The notes under the pieces are model-generated. The model worked only from the letters and a program-made list of their open reading frames with translations, ran no database searches and had not been told where the DNA came from. A program made the position numbers and the translations under genes. Below, in pieces: positions 14,050-14,379 of a DNA stretch of 14,379 nucleotides (positions are counted from its first letter, which is position 1; each line of letters starts with the position of its first letter). This stretch comes from JBIICS01 sp044238735 (lineage in GTDB: Bacteria; Bacteroidota; Bacteroidia; UBA4408). The stretch lies in assembly GCA_044238735.1 (NCBI GenBank), contig JBIICS010000071.1:1-14379 (forward strand), in the 5' to 3' direction.

Positions 14050-14379
14050 ACCAAACAGTTCACTTAGCGAGGTTAACAGAAGCGTAACAATTCCCGAAAA
14101 AGGAAGCTGGTTTAAACGTCTATTTGCTTTCTTAGGTCCGGCATATTTAGTTAGTGTAGGTTATATGGATCCCGGAAACTGGGCAACCGATATTGCCGGA
14201 GGAAGTAAATACGGATACCAGCTTATTTGGGTTTTGTTAATGTCTAACTTAATAGCCTTGTTGTTGCAAAGCCACAGTGCACGACTGGGCATTATCCGAA
14301 AGTTAGACCTTGCTCAAGCCAGCAGAGTTACTTACCCTAAATGGATTAATTTGTCGCTTTATACTCTGGCTGAAATAGC
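14042..14379 (+). CDS. mntH: NRAMP-family divalent metal (Mn/Fe) transporter, N-terminal part, cut by window edge
   Basis: The 112 codons visible start at ATG 14042 (MSKPNSSLSEVNRSVTIPEK) and overlap the last 8 bp of mntR in another frame, a sign of translational coupling. The NRAMP first helix is clear: FAFLGPAYLVSVGYMDPGNW, with the metal-binding motif DPGN at 43-46. It is followed by ATDIAGGSKYGYQLIWVLLM (second helix) and LLLQSHSARLGIIRKLDLAQ, and the third helix begins at the window edge. The MPH motif of helix 6, which completes the metal site, lies outside. It imports Mn2+ or Fe2+ with protons through the inner membrane. Co-transcription with a DtxR/MntR-type repressor under a shared operator fits metal-responsive control. 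Confidence 0.93.
   Translation, partial: MSKPNSSLSEVNRSVTIPEKGSWFKRLFAFLGPAYLVSVGYMDPGNWATDIAGGSKYGYQLIWVLLMSNLIALLLQSHSARLGIIRKLDLAQASRVTYPKWINLSLYTLAEI

Overview
The window is chromosomal DNA from a low-GC (by eye mid-30s percent) member of the Bacteroidota, probably near Flavobacteriales. The evidence is a type IX secretion (T9SS) plug protein, a secreted protein with a T9SS C-terminal sorting tail, a tail-module secreted protein typical of the phylum, Bacteroidota-style promoter boxes (TTTG and TAnnTTTG) and few Shine-Dalgarno sequences.

Left part (1-6693), mostly housekeeping. On the minus strand lie a T9SS plug (DUF5103) gene, apaG and the 5' part of pruA, cut by the window edge, with an intrinsic terminator between apaG and pruA. 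Divergent from them is a full-length kmo (kynurenine 3-monooxygenase). Convergent with kmo is the era-der pair of ribosome-assembly GTPases (minus strand). Era probably starts at an internal TTG, because the longer frame runs into the promoter of the divergent initiator tRNA gene.

Middle part (6683-9944). An initiator tRNA-Met has a near-consensus promoter and a strong terminator, followed by about 420 bp without a recognisable gene. Two small secreted-protein genes come next on the minus strand: a T9SS-sorted protein, whose signal-peptide frame is broken at an A7 run, and a tail-module protein. Then come a small membrane protein, thioredoxin reductase trxB, and tRNA-Pro(GGG).

Right part (10184-14379), the most interesting, all on the plus strand. 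A full-length DUF3375 protein (JetA, kleisin-like) and a DUF4194 protein (JetB, MukE/KITE-like) are two subunits of Wadjet/MukBEF-like SMC complexes. The SMC ATPase (JetC) and the nuclease (JetD) that normally adjoin them are absent. In their place are an overlapping 79-residue protein of unknown function and, 6 bp later, an M48 metalloprotease lipoprotein. The cluster therefore looks like one transcription unit, jetA-jetB-orf79-M48. It is followed by a DtxR/MntR-type metalloregulator with a perfect operator palindrome next to its promoter box, overlapping the start of an NRAMP Mn/Fe transporter (mntH) that runs off the right edge.

No CRISPR array, insertion sequence, integrase or phage module is visible. 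Gaps of 230-250 bp at 999-1246, 2609-2838, 4186-4422 and 9945-10183 hold no supported gene.
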